Shown piece by piece: positions 14,188 to 25,491 of a stretch of 64,000 nt of DNA. A model generated the notes under the pieces. The model was not told the origin of the DNA, did no database searches, and was given only the letters and a program-made list of their open reading frames with translations. Position numbers and translations under genes: made by a program. The stretch is from Neodontobutis hainanensis (taxonomy: Eukaryota > Chordata > Actinopteri > Gobiiformes > Odontobutidae). Positions within the stretch are counted from its first letter, which is position 1; the number at the start of each line of letters is the position of its first letter. The stretch lies in contig JALDNG010000020.1 of the NCBI GenBank assembly GCA_024349245.1, positions 62,001 through 126,000 on the forward strand, given 5' to 3'.

Positions 14188-14598
14188 TTTAGGAAAAAGC
14201 TTTATCAGCTACAGAAGAGTACAAAACACAAACGAGAAAAAATAAGTACCCTTTATAACCCTGTTGCACTATCTTTAAACAAAAAAAAATTTTACATTAA
14301 TTAATATAAGCAAGTTAAAACACCGCATTATCGACAAATTATTACAGTGCAACAATATGTAGAAAATGTTAAGTGCACAATGCAACTACTATCATGTTCA
14401 CTGACTGGAGAATTAGGTTTTGTATGTTTTTCAGAATATCCAGAGCTTCTTGCTGTGAGATGACAATCCTACATTTTTCTTTTCGAATTATGAAACACAC
14501 TGTACAAACAAAATCACAGTTCACTTAACGTTCCTTGCAAATGCCAAAGCTCTGGTCTTGTCCTGTCCTGATGTTCCATGTCCTTGCTGTGTCCGCAG

Positions 14599-14743
14599 GT
14601 GTTATGTTGATGACAAAGTGTCCAGAGTGGCGTGGCTCAATCGATCCAACATCATCTTCGCAGGACAGGACAAGTGGTCTCTGGATCCCAGAGTAGACCT
14701 GGTCACTAAAGGGCAGCTGGAGTACAGTCTACGCATACAGAAG
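14599..14743 (+). CDS. lsamp: IgLON family (LSAMP-like) internal exon, first Ig domain
   Basis: This internal coding exon encodes 48 codons plus one leading base. It begins after a polypyrimidine tract and acceptor AG at 14597-14598; its first base completes a split codon (phase 2), probably Arg. It ends at AAG followed by donor GTAGTG (14744). The peptide starts at the first Ig cysteine (CYVDDK), contains the family signature VAWLNRS with an N-glycosylation sequon (NRS) and the Ig tryptophan, then [14 protein letters not shown] and LEYSLRIQK. The SLDPRV and LEYSLRIQK wording fits LSAMP better than OPCML/NTM (YSIxIQN) or NEGR1, judged against family sequences as I remember them. IgLONs are GPI-anchored, three-Ig-domain neuronal surface proteins that form homo- and heterophilic dimers and influence neurite outgrowth and synapse formation. 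IgLON assignment is very secure; the choice of LSAMP over a fish-specific paralogue is less so. Confidence 0.93.
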
Positions 14744-15471
14744 GTAGTGCCTCTGTTAAAAAGTAAAATGTAGCTGAACAAAATTAATTAATACTTAAAT
14801 TATTGTCTGAATAATGTTACTCGGTCAGTTGTTAGTGATATCTTCTATATTAATATCAATCTTCTTCATCTTCATGTCATCATTTTGTCTTGTAGACAAA
14901 CTTTAACAATGTTTAATCATTAAAAATAAGTTAAATGTTTCTCTCTGTGCAGTGGCTACTTCCAGCTGTCATCATGCACACAAACAAATTTGATAATTTA
15001 GGGTTATATTCATTTACTCTTGTTTACGGGCGACATAAATGTATGTTTCCCTAGACAATAAAACCTACATTTAAGTTTATTTAGTTAAAAGTAGGTTAAA
15101 AGTGTGAAATAGATCAAATGGATCTTAAATGTTGAAAATTTTTAAGGTAAAGCTATATTTAGATTAGTGATTAGCCAAAAATGTAAAAATAATTGTTTGG
15201 TTTGGAGACGACAAAGACCGTACATGGCAAATTTAGAAATGTAAGACCAGTTTTAATTCTTCCACAAATGAAAAAAATCAGACACATGACAATAAAACAT
15301 GGTGGTTTGACGGTGACTATAGTCTATAGTCTATAGGTGACTAAGAGTCTTTTTACTTTTGTGCACTTAATAAATGAATAAACATTACATTTGTCTCTTT
15401 GCTAGCACTTGGCTTGCATCTGGGCTTTCTTGAACTGTAGTTTGTTAATGCTCAGTTTTTTTTGTCTCCAG
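14744..15471 (+). other. 728 bp phase-0 intron within Ig1
   Basis: Begins GTAGTG and ends in a T-rich tract plus CAG, separating IQK from VDVYDEG. It holds a short tandem of TATAGTC units near 15318-15336 and otherwise plain AT-rich sequence. It is strikingly short beside the flanking introns. Confidence 0.92.
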
Positions 15472-15559
15472 GTGGACGTGTATGACGAGGGTTTGTATAC
15501 CTGCTCCATACAGACCAAGCAGAAACCCAAGACCTCACATGTCTTCCTCATCGTACAAG
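15472..15559 (+). CDS. lsamp: IgLON family (LSAMP-like) internal exon, end of first Ig domain
   Basis: This exon holds 29 codons plus one base and directly continues the exon at 14599-14743 across a 728 bp phase-0 intron. The acceptor is a T-rich tract ending in CAG at 15469-15471, and the donor is G|GTACCG at 15560. The peptide opens [12 protein letters not shown], which supplies the D-x-G-x-Y-x-C motif with the second disulphide cysteine of Ig1, and ends VFLIVQ. That ending is the link between Ig1 and Ig2 in all IgLONs. An intron at IQK|VDVYDEG is a family gene-structure landmark. The last base G joins the TT of the next exon to make the Val of the VP linker, so the reading frame is intact. 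No stop or frameshift is present. Confidence 0.94.
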
Positions 15560-18110
15560 GTACCGAGTCTTTACTCTGCATGGTGTGTGTGGCAGCTCCG
15601 TCCAAACTGTGTGTGCTTGTGAAAGAGTACAGTATAAATATGTAAAAAATAACAAAAAAAAAGCATGTCTTGAATGCCCGCCTACAACTGCGAGTTCAAA
15701 TGAATGTTAAGTGCACTTGAGAAGCTGCGAGCGTTAGTTTTCCATTTCAAAGTTAGTTTTCATGAATGAAGACGACACAAAAGTTTAGAGCAAAGATGAT
15801 TACAAAAAACAACAGTGAGAAAGAGATTGTGTTCAAATATTTGTTGATTTATTTTCTTTTTTGCAGTAACCAATAGCAATTAGAAATATCTTTGAAAAGC
15901 AGATATTTTTTGAGATCATATAAAAGTGAATGAATTTTCATTTGAGATCAAAACATTTTTTTATCTGATCATATAAACACATTTTTTTTAAATGTATAGT
16001 AAAAAGCAAGTCACTATTGATCAAATTGAATCAAATTGCCAGGCATAGTTCCGAACAGGAAATTCTAGCCTGCCAAGCCTTACCCATTCACATTCAGTCT
16101 CTGAAAGGGGTCTGATCCCTTCACTTAAAGCAGAGATCACTGGACCAATCATAACTGGTTATCTAAAATGGAGTGGGATGCTTGTTTGTATGTTTTGAAC
16201 CCTGCATCTGTCAATACTGCCCCATTCAAATCCTACTCAAATGTCTAGTCCTAATTATTTGGCTAGAATAGAAGGCAGGCTAAATATTAGACAGATGCTT
16301 TATGAGTTTGAGTTTTAATGGTACTGTATACAATATCCCAAGAAGCATTAATCCATTATGTGAGAGTGAGCCTTGTGCAAACAAAGAGCCAACATTTCTG
16401 AGAAAAACTCAATGTTTTGTCAGTTGGGCTTTTATTTAGCTCCAAGATAAGCAGAGAAGAAATCTTTATAGACTAAAGAGGAAACGGTACAGTATATTTT
16501 CAACTCTAATTAACTGCACATTGTTAAGTGTTTTATTGTTCATCCCATTGTTTCTGTAAAGACTATGGGGCTACGTTAATTTGTTATATAGCCTACTCAC
16601 GTCATATCATAAACACAAAGCTATCCATTGAGTAATCGAGATAAAAGCTTCCTCAATGAATCTCATATTTCTGACTTCATAGTGTTAAATCCACAGCAGG
16701 TGCTTGGCTGCTTTTGAACTGTCAGTGTGTTTTACCCTTTTAAACCTCTAAAATGCTCCTGAATTGCTACCTACCTCTTGGGACTGAGAGAATAAACACA
16801 ATAAAAAACACTGAGCTGGCATCAAGGCTGAGTTCATTATCCATCAAAATGCCATTGCCGAGTCTCTGTAATGTTGTTTTTTCCACAGCCACAGTTAGTT
16901 GACAGAAATTGCTTTTAACCTGCCAGAAACAGGCTGCATGACAGACAAGTGTGCAATACCTGCAACGCTGGAGATCCTCAGTAGTTCATTTGTTTGTTTG
17001 TGCGTGGGGCAAATGCTTTTGTGATGTCTCGCTTTCAGCTATGAATGCTTCATCTGTCATCCATCCATCGTCAGGAGAAAAGGGTTGTAAAGTGACACCA
17101 ATGTATTGTTCACTCATATTGGATTATTTCTCCAATCTGCTTTTGTTTTAACTTCCCTGTCCTTTCACTGCCTTTGCACTCTGTCACATGAAACCCAAGA
17201 TTAAACTTTTCAGAGGAAGAAATGCCAACCCATGCCATGTCCACCCCAAGGCAGCTATCTTTAAAAACATTGCTTTTACTGTGTGTTTTGGGCTTTAGAA
17301 CACAAAAAAGGTGTTAGGTTCACAAAAAAAGGTACATTTGAAAGCTCCTTCCAGGGTGAAGACCTATGAATACTCTTCATGATCAGGAGGAGATCTAAGC
17401 TCAATGAACTCTCAAATATTGAGCATGTGCATCTTGACGATGACAGATAAATACCAGGTTATGGGCCAGGGAACAAAAATACAACTTATGATTGGCAATT
17501 CTGTCAATTTACTTAGTTACTCCTAAGGGTCTGTCCACAAATTAATAACTTGAAAAAATCTGAATGTTTTTCTCTTGAGTGAATTGAAAAAAAAATGAAA
17601 TGAACAAGACCCTAGTCTCTGCAAAATTGTATTAAATTTCTACTGTAATTAATGTTTCCCATTATAAATTATTTACGCATAACATAATATTTCAAAGAAG
17701 TTAGAGTGGTGGATGGTTTCACAATAGGCAAAAAAGTATATAAACGTCTATAATAACTTAAAGGGTTACTGAGTCCATAAAAAGCTGTTTGTCAAAGGCT
17801 TATATAAGAACATTTGGTCAGTTTGGATTGCATTGCTCAAATGTACAGATCATCATTGGTCTCAAAGTCTGTGCACATAGAAATAAATGCACCATAGTGT
17901 AAGTTCACAGTACGATGAGTCTAATGGAGTTTATATTACTGGAAATGTAAAATAGATGCACTATAGGGTCCACAGTGTAACGTCACATTACACAATATCC
18001 CACTGAAATCCTCATTCTCTGCTATGAACTGAAGATATCACCCATTAATAGCATTTTTAAAGGTCAATATGTGAAATGATGCTTCATCTTTGGGCTCTAT
18101 GGCAGCAAAT

Positions 18111-18420
18111 TGCCTCTACTTCCCAGAACCCATTGTGTTCGATTATTCAGTGCTCGATCATTGGGATGTCCCGCGCAGACTTCCCTGGTTTCTTTTGGCG
18201 GCCTCGTTTATCAAGGCTAATGTGACAGTTATAGCTAAACATTGATTCTGATGCTTTCTTTGCCTGCTATTTTGTCCTCTGCTATGCTTTTCAAAATCCC
18301 ATTCAATATTGCTGCCATTGTTGTGCTCGTCTGTTGTTATCTCCTCATGTGGTTCATTTCAGCACCTTTCATTGAAATGGTGACGCACTGCTAAAAGCAT
18401 AGGTTTCTGGGAATTGCAGT
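18111..18420. repeat. Candidate MITE bounded by TTCCCAGAA inverted repeats
   Basis: CTACTTCCCAGAACCCATTG at the left and the complement of AGGTTTCTGGGAATTGCAGT at the right form an imperfect inverted repeat about 310 bp apart. Both resemble the ACTACAATTCCCAGAA word seen in MITE ends and in ZNF143/SBS binding sites. No target duplication was found. Confidence 0.3.
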
Positions 18421-18833
18421 GAGATTTTTACTCTGTAGTGATTAAGATGTTGTATATATTGAAAATAGATGCAAGGGGAATGGTGTAATGTGTTTTTGAA
18501 GGCAAAACTGTGGTCTGAAAATGACTTCATCTAACTAAGGACATAGTAATTCTCAAAGTGGCAGCAATAAGGGATGTGGCTGTTTCCTGGAAAAGCAACA
18601 AAAGCGATGGCTCATCCCTGATTTGTATGATTATGTTTTCTGTAAAATATCTTCTATAATGAGACTTTAAATGCTCTTAGTGTTTTTGAAATGTTGTGTG
18701 TATATTTTTATAAGGCTGAGGAAAATTCACATAAATTTCCTCTGTTTTATTCTAGACACACAATAGTTATATAGTCAAACTAATTATGGATATGTACCAT
18801 TCATCTGTCAATTATCCATTTTAGGTTAAAAAC

Positions 18834-19112
18834 ACGTGGCAGAGGTGGTTAGCACTCCTCACAGCGAGAAGGTCGTGATTGGGTTCTCTCCGGGTACTCC
18901 GGCTCCTCCCACCGTCCAAACACATGCATGGACAGGTTAACTGGCAACTCTAAAGTGTCCCTAGAGAATGAATGTGAGAGTGAATAGTTGTTTGTCAGTG
19001 TCACCGTGTCACCGTCCAGCGTGTACCCCGCCTCATGGCCCAAAGCTGCTGGGATAGGCTCCAGTCACCCGGGACTAACAAGATTAAGCAGTAGAAAATG
19101 AATGAATGAATG
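18834..19112 (+). repeat. Teleost dispersed repeat ending in (GAAT)n
   Basis: About 280 bp with several phrases that recur across teleost genomes, including GGACAGGTTAACTGGCAACT, GTGTACCCCGCCTCATGGCC, GCTGGGATAGGCTCCAG and a terminal ATTAAGCAGTAGAAAATGAA followed by ATGAATGAATGAATG. The 3' tandem tail suggests a retroposon in + orientation. I am unsure of its class. A 64-codon open frame on the opposite strand is an incidental product of the repeat. This is one of the best clues that the DNA is from a bony fish. Confidence 0.8.
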
Positions 19113-20629
19113 AAAAAAAGGTTAAAAACATAGCAAAAGTTTGTATAGTGGGATAGTGTGTATACTATGCTTAAGGGGATTCAGGAGTTTCAAAAACTCT
19201 TACACAATGGAATTGGATTATTCCAAAACAATGGGCCTCTAGAACAATGTAGTGGCCATTTATTGGCTCTATATTATACATTGCAGGAAAGTTTTTGAGG
19301 GTGTAGCTTCTTTAGAACGGCTTACAGAAGAAGGGAAAGCAGCTATTTAATCTGGCCAAGTTTAATCACAATTGAAGATATAAGATAAGAAATTTGTGCA
19401 AATTAAACTAAAAATGGAACATTATATATTGTCGAATATTTGACTGACTGGTTTATCCACTCCTTCCATTCAGTGTAGCTCAACCAACATCTAACTCACG
19501 TCACAGAAAGTCTTTGTGCTTTCTTTACCATGACTTGCTTCAACCTAAGCCAACCTCTGCAAACCCCAATCAACTCGGCGGGATAATATTTCACCCTGCC
19601 TTCATCTTTTAATGGGAATGAAAATGTTTCAAGCTTCATGCATTGCCCCTGGTTACAGACCCAAGAGCAGGTTCACGTAACCAAAGCTGACAATTTTCTG
19701 CTCGCAGGGACAGAGACATAATTGGAAAACAAATGATCAGACAAAGTACATTTGCGGTGGAGGAGAATGTGGCGTACACTTGCAGGGCTTTCGGCGAGTG
19801 CGTTCAAGCAGCAGGGTCACCGCACATGACAGGAATCCCAATATAATGACAAGCTCTGTACCAGGAACCAATTAGATTTTTAGATAGAAGTTGAGTTGAT
19901 GGCTTGACTTGACTGAAGGTTTGAATTAAATGCATGAGAGTGGGCTGTATTAGTGTCTGGCCAACTGCTTAACATAATGTGTTATATTACTTGTAGTTAA
20001 TAACTTGTTTGATGTATGGATGCATATAAAATAGGGTGGAGACAAGACTGATGCTATTTAATTTAAAACACATTTCATCTACACTACTCTGGCATCACTA
20101 AACAGACACTTTTGACTAAGGCTAAGTTTGTCCACTCTGGGCAGTTGTACAGGAACAGGAAGTAATGGAGCTCATTGTGTGTTTCTACTGAGCTTTTTAG
20201 AATAAATATAACCTAGTCATTTTCTGCTCTATATTACATATGGACCTGTTATCATTCCCAAATTCATATTTGTTTTCAGCCAAATATCCTTTTTTCCCCT
20301 TTAAATAAAGATGTCTAACTTACACAGAAATGTATTTAAAGACCAAACATCCTGGTGCATGTAGGAATAATATATATGTATCTCTAGTTTTAGTGCCTAA
20401 CCTGTTGTTAATATATATTTTACATGTAAGCATAAATTCAGCAGAGTTTCAACATATATTCAAATCATCCTGTCTGACTGGATTTTTCTTTGTATCATTT
20501 AATATTAGTAATATTCTATTGTATTTTGTAGTTTAATGTTGGTGTGAGAATAGGTTGTATTATGTCACTATTATCACTAAATCCCCGCATTCTGTGGTGC
20601 ATAAACTGGCCACTCCCTTTTTACGAAGG

Positions 20630-20725
20630 CTTCTCTGAGCTACACAACCATTTGCCTGATGAAGGCCTAGTGCCAAAACGTTGCATTGTTTGGTCTTTGA
20701 ATAAATTTCACAGTTTGCAAGTTTG
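20630..20725 (+). mobile_element. Penelope-like element terminal relic with hammerhead-like core
   Basis: The stretch contains CTGATGA (20656-20662), a GGC/GCC stem (20664-20666 with 2072-74, that is 20672-20674) with a five-base loop, then AAAACGTTGC (20675-20684) and, further on, GAATAAATTTC. The order CTGATGA, stem II, GAAA, CGTTGC is the hammerhead ribozyme core known from the terminal repeats of Penelope-like retroelements, which are widespread in fish. Here the first base of GAAA (ribozyme position G12) is A. G12 takes part in catalysis, so this copy should be inactive. The extent of the element beyond the core is not clear. Identification is from motif order and memory of the family. 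Confidence 0.55.
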
Positions 20726-22439
20726 ACAGTGTGCGAGAGTCTTTTCATCTTTACGTTTTGTGAGGCGCACACGCACTCTCCTACACACCTGTCCCTAGAA
20801 ACAGAAAGTAAAGTTCTCATTTCAGAAGTTATTGGTTTCCTCTAAAATGCCAAGAAGCCCTGACTATCTAAACATAATATATCATTAGTCCACCAAAAAG
20901 TAAAACATGAGAGTTGAGATTTTCCAAATCACATTGTCTCCCACTTGTCTTTTTTTAATACGTAGATCATTTCTTTTGATTTCCTTGTTGTCTGTGTAGT
21001 GGTATTATAGAATAAGACAGAAGAGGCACACTTTGAACTTGAACTAAACATCACCCCCATTAAAACGTCTGCTGTGATGATGGGATTTTTTGGCGTTTGC
21101 ATAAAGCTCAGGTTAAATATTTCCCCATTTGATCAACATAAAAAAGTATACTTTGTAGATGTAGTTTTTGATGGCAGTTCCATCGAGACCGAACAGTGTG
21201 AGCTTTCATATTCATTCTCATGCTGTTAAACACTCTCTGCAGCCAATATCAAGCACTTGGCTGTCCTATCTCTGCTGTACTGCCCCTAAAGGACAGATGG
21301 CAAAATACATTTTCAAATCAGAAATATCTAACGTTTATCTAAGTTTATTTGCATATTCTTTATTCACACAGCCACAGCCATGAAGCTTTTATGAGGGTCA
21401 TTTACATAGAACTAATGGAACATCCAGTGATTTGCAAAAACTGGGACAACACCGTTACTTTCCACTAATTACAGTGAATTGTGTTGTAGAATATGAGGAA
21501 ATAACAATGAGAAGACAAATATGATAAATAACTCATGAATTATAGAACTAAAAACAAGTGGAGTGGTACAACAACTCCACCAAAACAGTGTGACAGGAAT
21601 GCAAATATCAAATCCTACTCATTAGAAGATTGCATATTTTCATCTTCTTTGGAAAATTCATGCTGTATGTCCATTTATCCACTACAACTTTATAAATTGT
21701 TTGCTTAAATAAAAATGAATGTACTAATTACACATTGCTTTGCTCATCCTCTTTTTTTGGCTTGTTGCTGAGTTTTAAAACCTTAACTACCGTCACTGCT
21801 TGACTTTAGTATATTTAGTGTTATGTTGTGTAAAATCATTAGAAAGTATCTGAAACTAGATGAAGACAAAGAGCTGTTCGTCACAACGTTCAGTCGCCTT
21901 CACAGGACATTGAAGTGAGCCACTGACCCTTGAGTGGTCTACAAGGCCTCGGGATGAGAAGACGTGGAGCATTCTGTCAATGGGTCAATAATATCTGCCT
22001 TAAAAATGGTACAAAGAGTGAACTCTGTTGGGAAATTATAGGGACACATAAAGAAACATTTTAGCCTTTGTCATCTAAATTATACAATATACCCTCATTC
22101 TGTTACACTGCAATGATATTTTTTAGAATCCAGACCATTCCTTATTCTATGATTATTCAGTAAAATTATGTCATAACTTTGAAAATAGAAAGACCATTGG
22201 GGAAATATAAAGCCTTACTCCCACTACAATATTTTGCTAAGTCCTTTTTACAAGCAGCACTAATCTTCCAGCCAATTCAGCAGATTCCAATATGCTATGC
22301 AAATGTATTTCATAAAGCGCAGAAACTGGGGAGCGATTCATTCATCTTATGAGGTCTTTTTCCTCGTCCCAGAGGAGAGGAACTTTTAGTTCATTTAGCC
22401 CACTAACTCTACTTGTGTATCGCTGACCCTGGTAAAATA

Positions 22440-22720
22440 AAGAATTGCAGCTTATCAAACTCTGATTCCCACTAAAGCAGTCAGCATTCAATTAATGTGA
22501 CAATTTCTTGCAGATAAAAGCAACACAGCCTGCAAGTAATTCCACTTTCAGTGTGCAGTGTTTCAAATCACCGGGCTAATCACTAGCTATATGTTAATCT
22601 GCAGTCGTTCCATTCATTCATGCATCCAAGGAGCCGAAACAACTGCTGCTCTGCCTCCATCCGTCTGCTAATTTATGCAGCCAATTATACAAGAATGTAT
22701 GTTGGTTATTTGCCAGAAGT
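22440..22720. promoter_or_regulatory. Candidate conserved non-coding element
   Basis: Contains TTCAATTAATGTG, CAAGTAATTCC, GGGCTAATCACTAG, TGCTAATTTATGCAGCC and CCAATTATAC, a dense set of homeodomain-type cores in the large intron. Inferred from motif content only. Confidence 0.27.
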
Positions 22721-24486
22721 TTCTGTCAGTCTTTCATTTAAATTGATCCCAAGTCAGTCTTACTTTAGCTGGACAAAGTGTTTTTGTCCACTCCTCCATC
22801 TTGGAAGCTTTTAACTTTTTAACTAAGTACACATTATTCTTTTACTTTGAAAGAAAAAGACACAAGTCTTTCGAGATCAAGACCTATGTATGAAGCATGA
22901 GCCGAGAGACAAAACCAAACTCTCCAAGCTATATTTATAGCTCAATTAGGTCGGACTACTTTCCTTGTCTGGGTTTAGAAGAACAGAAGGATTATTGGGT
23001 CTGCCATGTTCCTCCAGGGTTAGGGCTGCATGTGAACTTTGTATTCAAAAGCAGTCAGCCCTGATGGTGTGGTACATAAGTGGTGTTTTCTTTTTTATAT
23101 TTCATTTCAATAAGGGCCTGAAATGTACATTAGTAACTCAGATGCCTGGGATTTCATTATTGTCAAAGTAAAGCAATAGTTTATTTTCTCCAGTGTCATT
23201 GAGAAGGAAGTGTGTTAGGACAGAAGAGATATGTCTTATCCAGCCACGGCAAAAACGTTGTTGTCTTAGATTAATAATCGTCGTTACTGCTGAAGTTTAC
23301 CTGGTCTCAACCTGCATTTCAAAGTTAAAACTTTCTGGAGACATATTGGTCATATTCACCAGGTTGTATACTTTTAAAAACACCATCAGTCTTATTTTTG
23401 TTTGGTTTATGGCCAGAACCAGTCTGCCAAACCAATCTGGATTAGCTCTTAAATCTACAAGTTATTTCCCAAAGCCTTGCTTGTGTACAGCTTTTCCCTC
23501 CAAGACAGATGGCATTATCCATTCATAAATGTCACAGAAGCAGAGAGACTATAAAGCAGCAGAGTAAGTGAAGAGTCCCGAAAGCAGATGTTGCCTGGCT
23601 GTGTTGACCCCATTCGAACATGTTGTGTCCACTGAGAAGTGTTAACATGTTAATGTACTCCACTGAAGCGTGGAGGAGTCTTTGAAGTATAGTGTGACAG
23701 ATCCTGGTGTAGGCCTTTTACACAACACAAGCTATTTGACTTTTGCACACATCAAACATATATGAAGAGATGACGTTTGGACTTTTGAAACATGGCCAAA
23801 TACCACATCTTGTCTTGTTTGTTTGATGTAGTGATTGTTTTTGATGAAAGGGGTAAGGGACAGAGAAACCCAAACTGGCCTCATGAAACAAGCATTTATT
23901 GATAACACATTTATACTGTATATGTGATATTTTACTCAAAGTGGCATTGGGTGTTTTGCTAACAATGGTTGTGGTTGCATTAGATTTGAGAGTTCAGGTA
24001 TCACAACTAGTGTTTAGTTTGAGGTCATTTGGAATTAAACCTAAATATTTGGGCCATCACACTTCCCCAATGTACTATCTCATCACGCTGTATTTGCAAA
24101 GCTGTGATATTTAGAAATCTGTGGATAACTCTCGACGGGGAGCCCTGTCTTACTCTGAAGTACTCTGTAGAAGCAGAAGTGCTGGCTGTGTGTCCATGTG
24201 TGCTTCTGCTCGGGCGTACCTCGTACTCTCCAGTCAGACCAAAGAGGAGTTCTGACCTTTTGGCAAGTATCATGGGACAATCTGAACCTTTCAGTGAAGC
24301 CTGTGAAGACATCTATCACTATTCTACTCTGCACCTTTTTGTGTGGCAACCTCTTTTCTCTGGACTTTCTCACACTTTTCATCTTGAACAGCACCGTGTT
24401 TCGTGACTAGCCTTTTCACTCACAAAGGTGTTGTGAAGATAAAGAAAATGAAGAATCCCTGTAAATTACAAAACATTAGTGTACAC

Positions 24487-25491
24487 CAGTGTTAATTTTG
24501 TTGACAAAAACTATAACAAAAATATTTTGTCAACAAAGGTTTTTTTGCGGAAGAGAAAACAAAACAAAAAATAAATAAAAAGTCTTCATAATGACTAAAA
24601 CAAAAACTAAATAGACTGACTTTTTTGTCAACAAATAAAAGACGAGACAAAAACAACTTGTGAGGAGTCAGGAGGAGGGAAGATTAAGTGGAACGGGCGG
24701 GTTGAGTTCAGTCAGCCAATCAGACGTTGTTGTTACGCGACGGTGCTGAGAAGCTAACGGGAGACGCCAAGAGACAACAGAGCAACAAACTGTTAGCAGT
24801 AGATCTTTTGGCAATGTCAGCTTCTCAAGCTTTAGCAGAAAGAGTGTTCAGTCACAGGTGAGCTCACCTGAGGAAAGTGTTAACACAAAGTGTTAACACA
24901 GATTAACACGAGGCGTTTTCCTGAAAATGAACTGAAGTAAATAAATATTTACTTTGGCGTTTATGATGCCAGTGTTTATGTAGCATAAGGAATATCCTCC
25001 TGTTCAATGCACTTTAAGTTCAAAGATGGTTTAGATGGTACGTTTATTATTATTATTATTTATCTTTCTTGGGCTGTAAGGGCCTTTTGATAATTGCACA
25101 TTTATTTAATTTAATTTAAAATAAGCTGTGAATGTGTATTTTGCATCTCTTTGATTCACACTGATGTCTTTTTGTTTATATTACAATAGACCGTAAGATT
25201 TTTTTTTTACTGTTGGTTTTCATTGATTAAAACAATTTTCAATAAAGGCAGTTGTGTTGAAATAAACAGTGTGAAATATGTTTGCACATTTAAATCTAAG
25301 TTCTAAGAAAGTAGAGTTTAATGTCTGATACAGACGGTCAAAATTATTACCTCATTTTAGTTGACTAAAATTGCATGACACTTTAGTCGACTAAAACTAG
25401 ACTTAAACTAAAACAGATAAGATGACTAAAATGCGACCAAAACTAAAAATAATTAAAACTAAATTAAAATTTCTTGTCAAAAGTAACACTC
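24487..25491. mobile_element. Non-autonomous hAT DNA transposon, 1,005 bp
   Basis: The left end CAGTGTTAATTTTGTTGAC and the right end (reverse complement GAGTGTTACTTTTGAC) are imperfect terminal inverted repeats. Flanking 8-mers GTGTACAC (24479-24486) and GCGTACAT (25492-25499) match at 6 of 8 positions, both differences being transitions, which fits an 8 bp hAT target duplication that has aged. Subterminal palindromes are present: GTTGACAAAA/TTTTGTCAAC arms at 24500-24509 and 24525-24534, and TTTAGTCGACTAAA at 25382-25395. Both ends carry repeated ACTAAAA words. Inside is a residual transposase C-terminal motif (separate entry), so this is an internal-deletion derivative of an autonomous hAT element and needs transposase supplied in trans. 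Confidence 0.85.
24790..24855 (+). pseudogene. hAT transposase C-terminal dimerisation-domain fragment
   Basis: In the frame of codons starting at 24790 the sequence reads a leucine-rich run followed by LLAMSASQALAERVFS. This matches the conserved end of the hAT dimerisation domain, where a hydrophobic stretch is followed by small residues and then ERxFS. Only about 20 codons remain. The upstream catalytic region is absent and the frame is not part of a long ORF, so it cannot make transposase. It lies centrally in the 1,005 bp hAT element, and a perfect 16 bp palindrome (24855-24870) follows immediately. Confidence 0.7.

Larger units (their letters stand above)
1..14598 (+). other. Upstream IgLON intron (partial), mostly unique non-coding DNA
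   Basis: AT-rich DNA with no convincing exon. I looked for the preceding IgLON exon (a segment ending like VRQGDTAxLR followed by a phase-2 donor) and for a signal-peptide exon and saw neither, so this is most likely intron, with the 5' exons outside the window. Short open frames here (up to 128 codons) resemble no known protein and overlap in several frames. Contents noted separately are: possible regulatory blocks near 3380, 5290 and 6350, a hairpin repeat at 4348, teleost repeat fragments near 8590 and 9378, and a TA microsatellite at 14142. Between these (for example 1-3380, 6560-8590, 9440-14140) I see nothing else identifiable. Confidence 0.8.

Noticed and set aside
18849..19043. 64-codon open frame on the minus strand
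   Set aside because: It lies wholly within a dispersed teleost repeat and is an incidental translation of it.
24025..24410. Several overlapping open frames (up to 125 codons) on both strands
   Set aside because: Frames conflict, lack domain resemblance and have no splice context; probably a stop-poor accident next to the hAT element.
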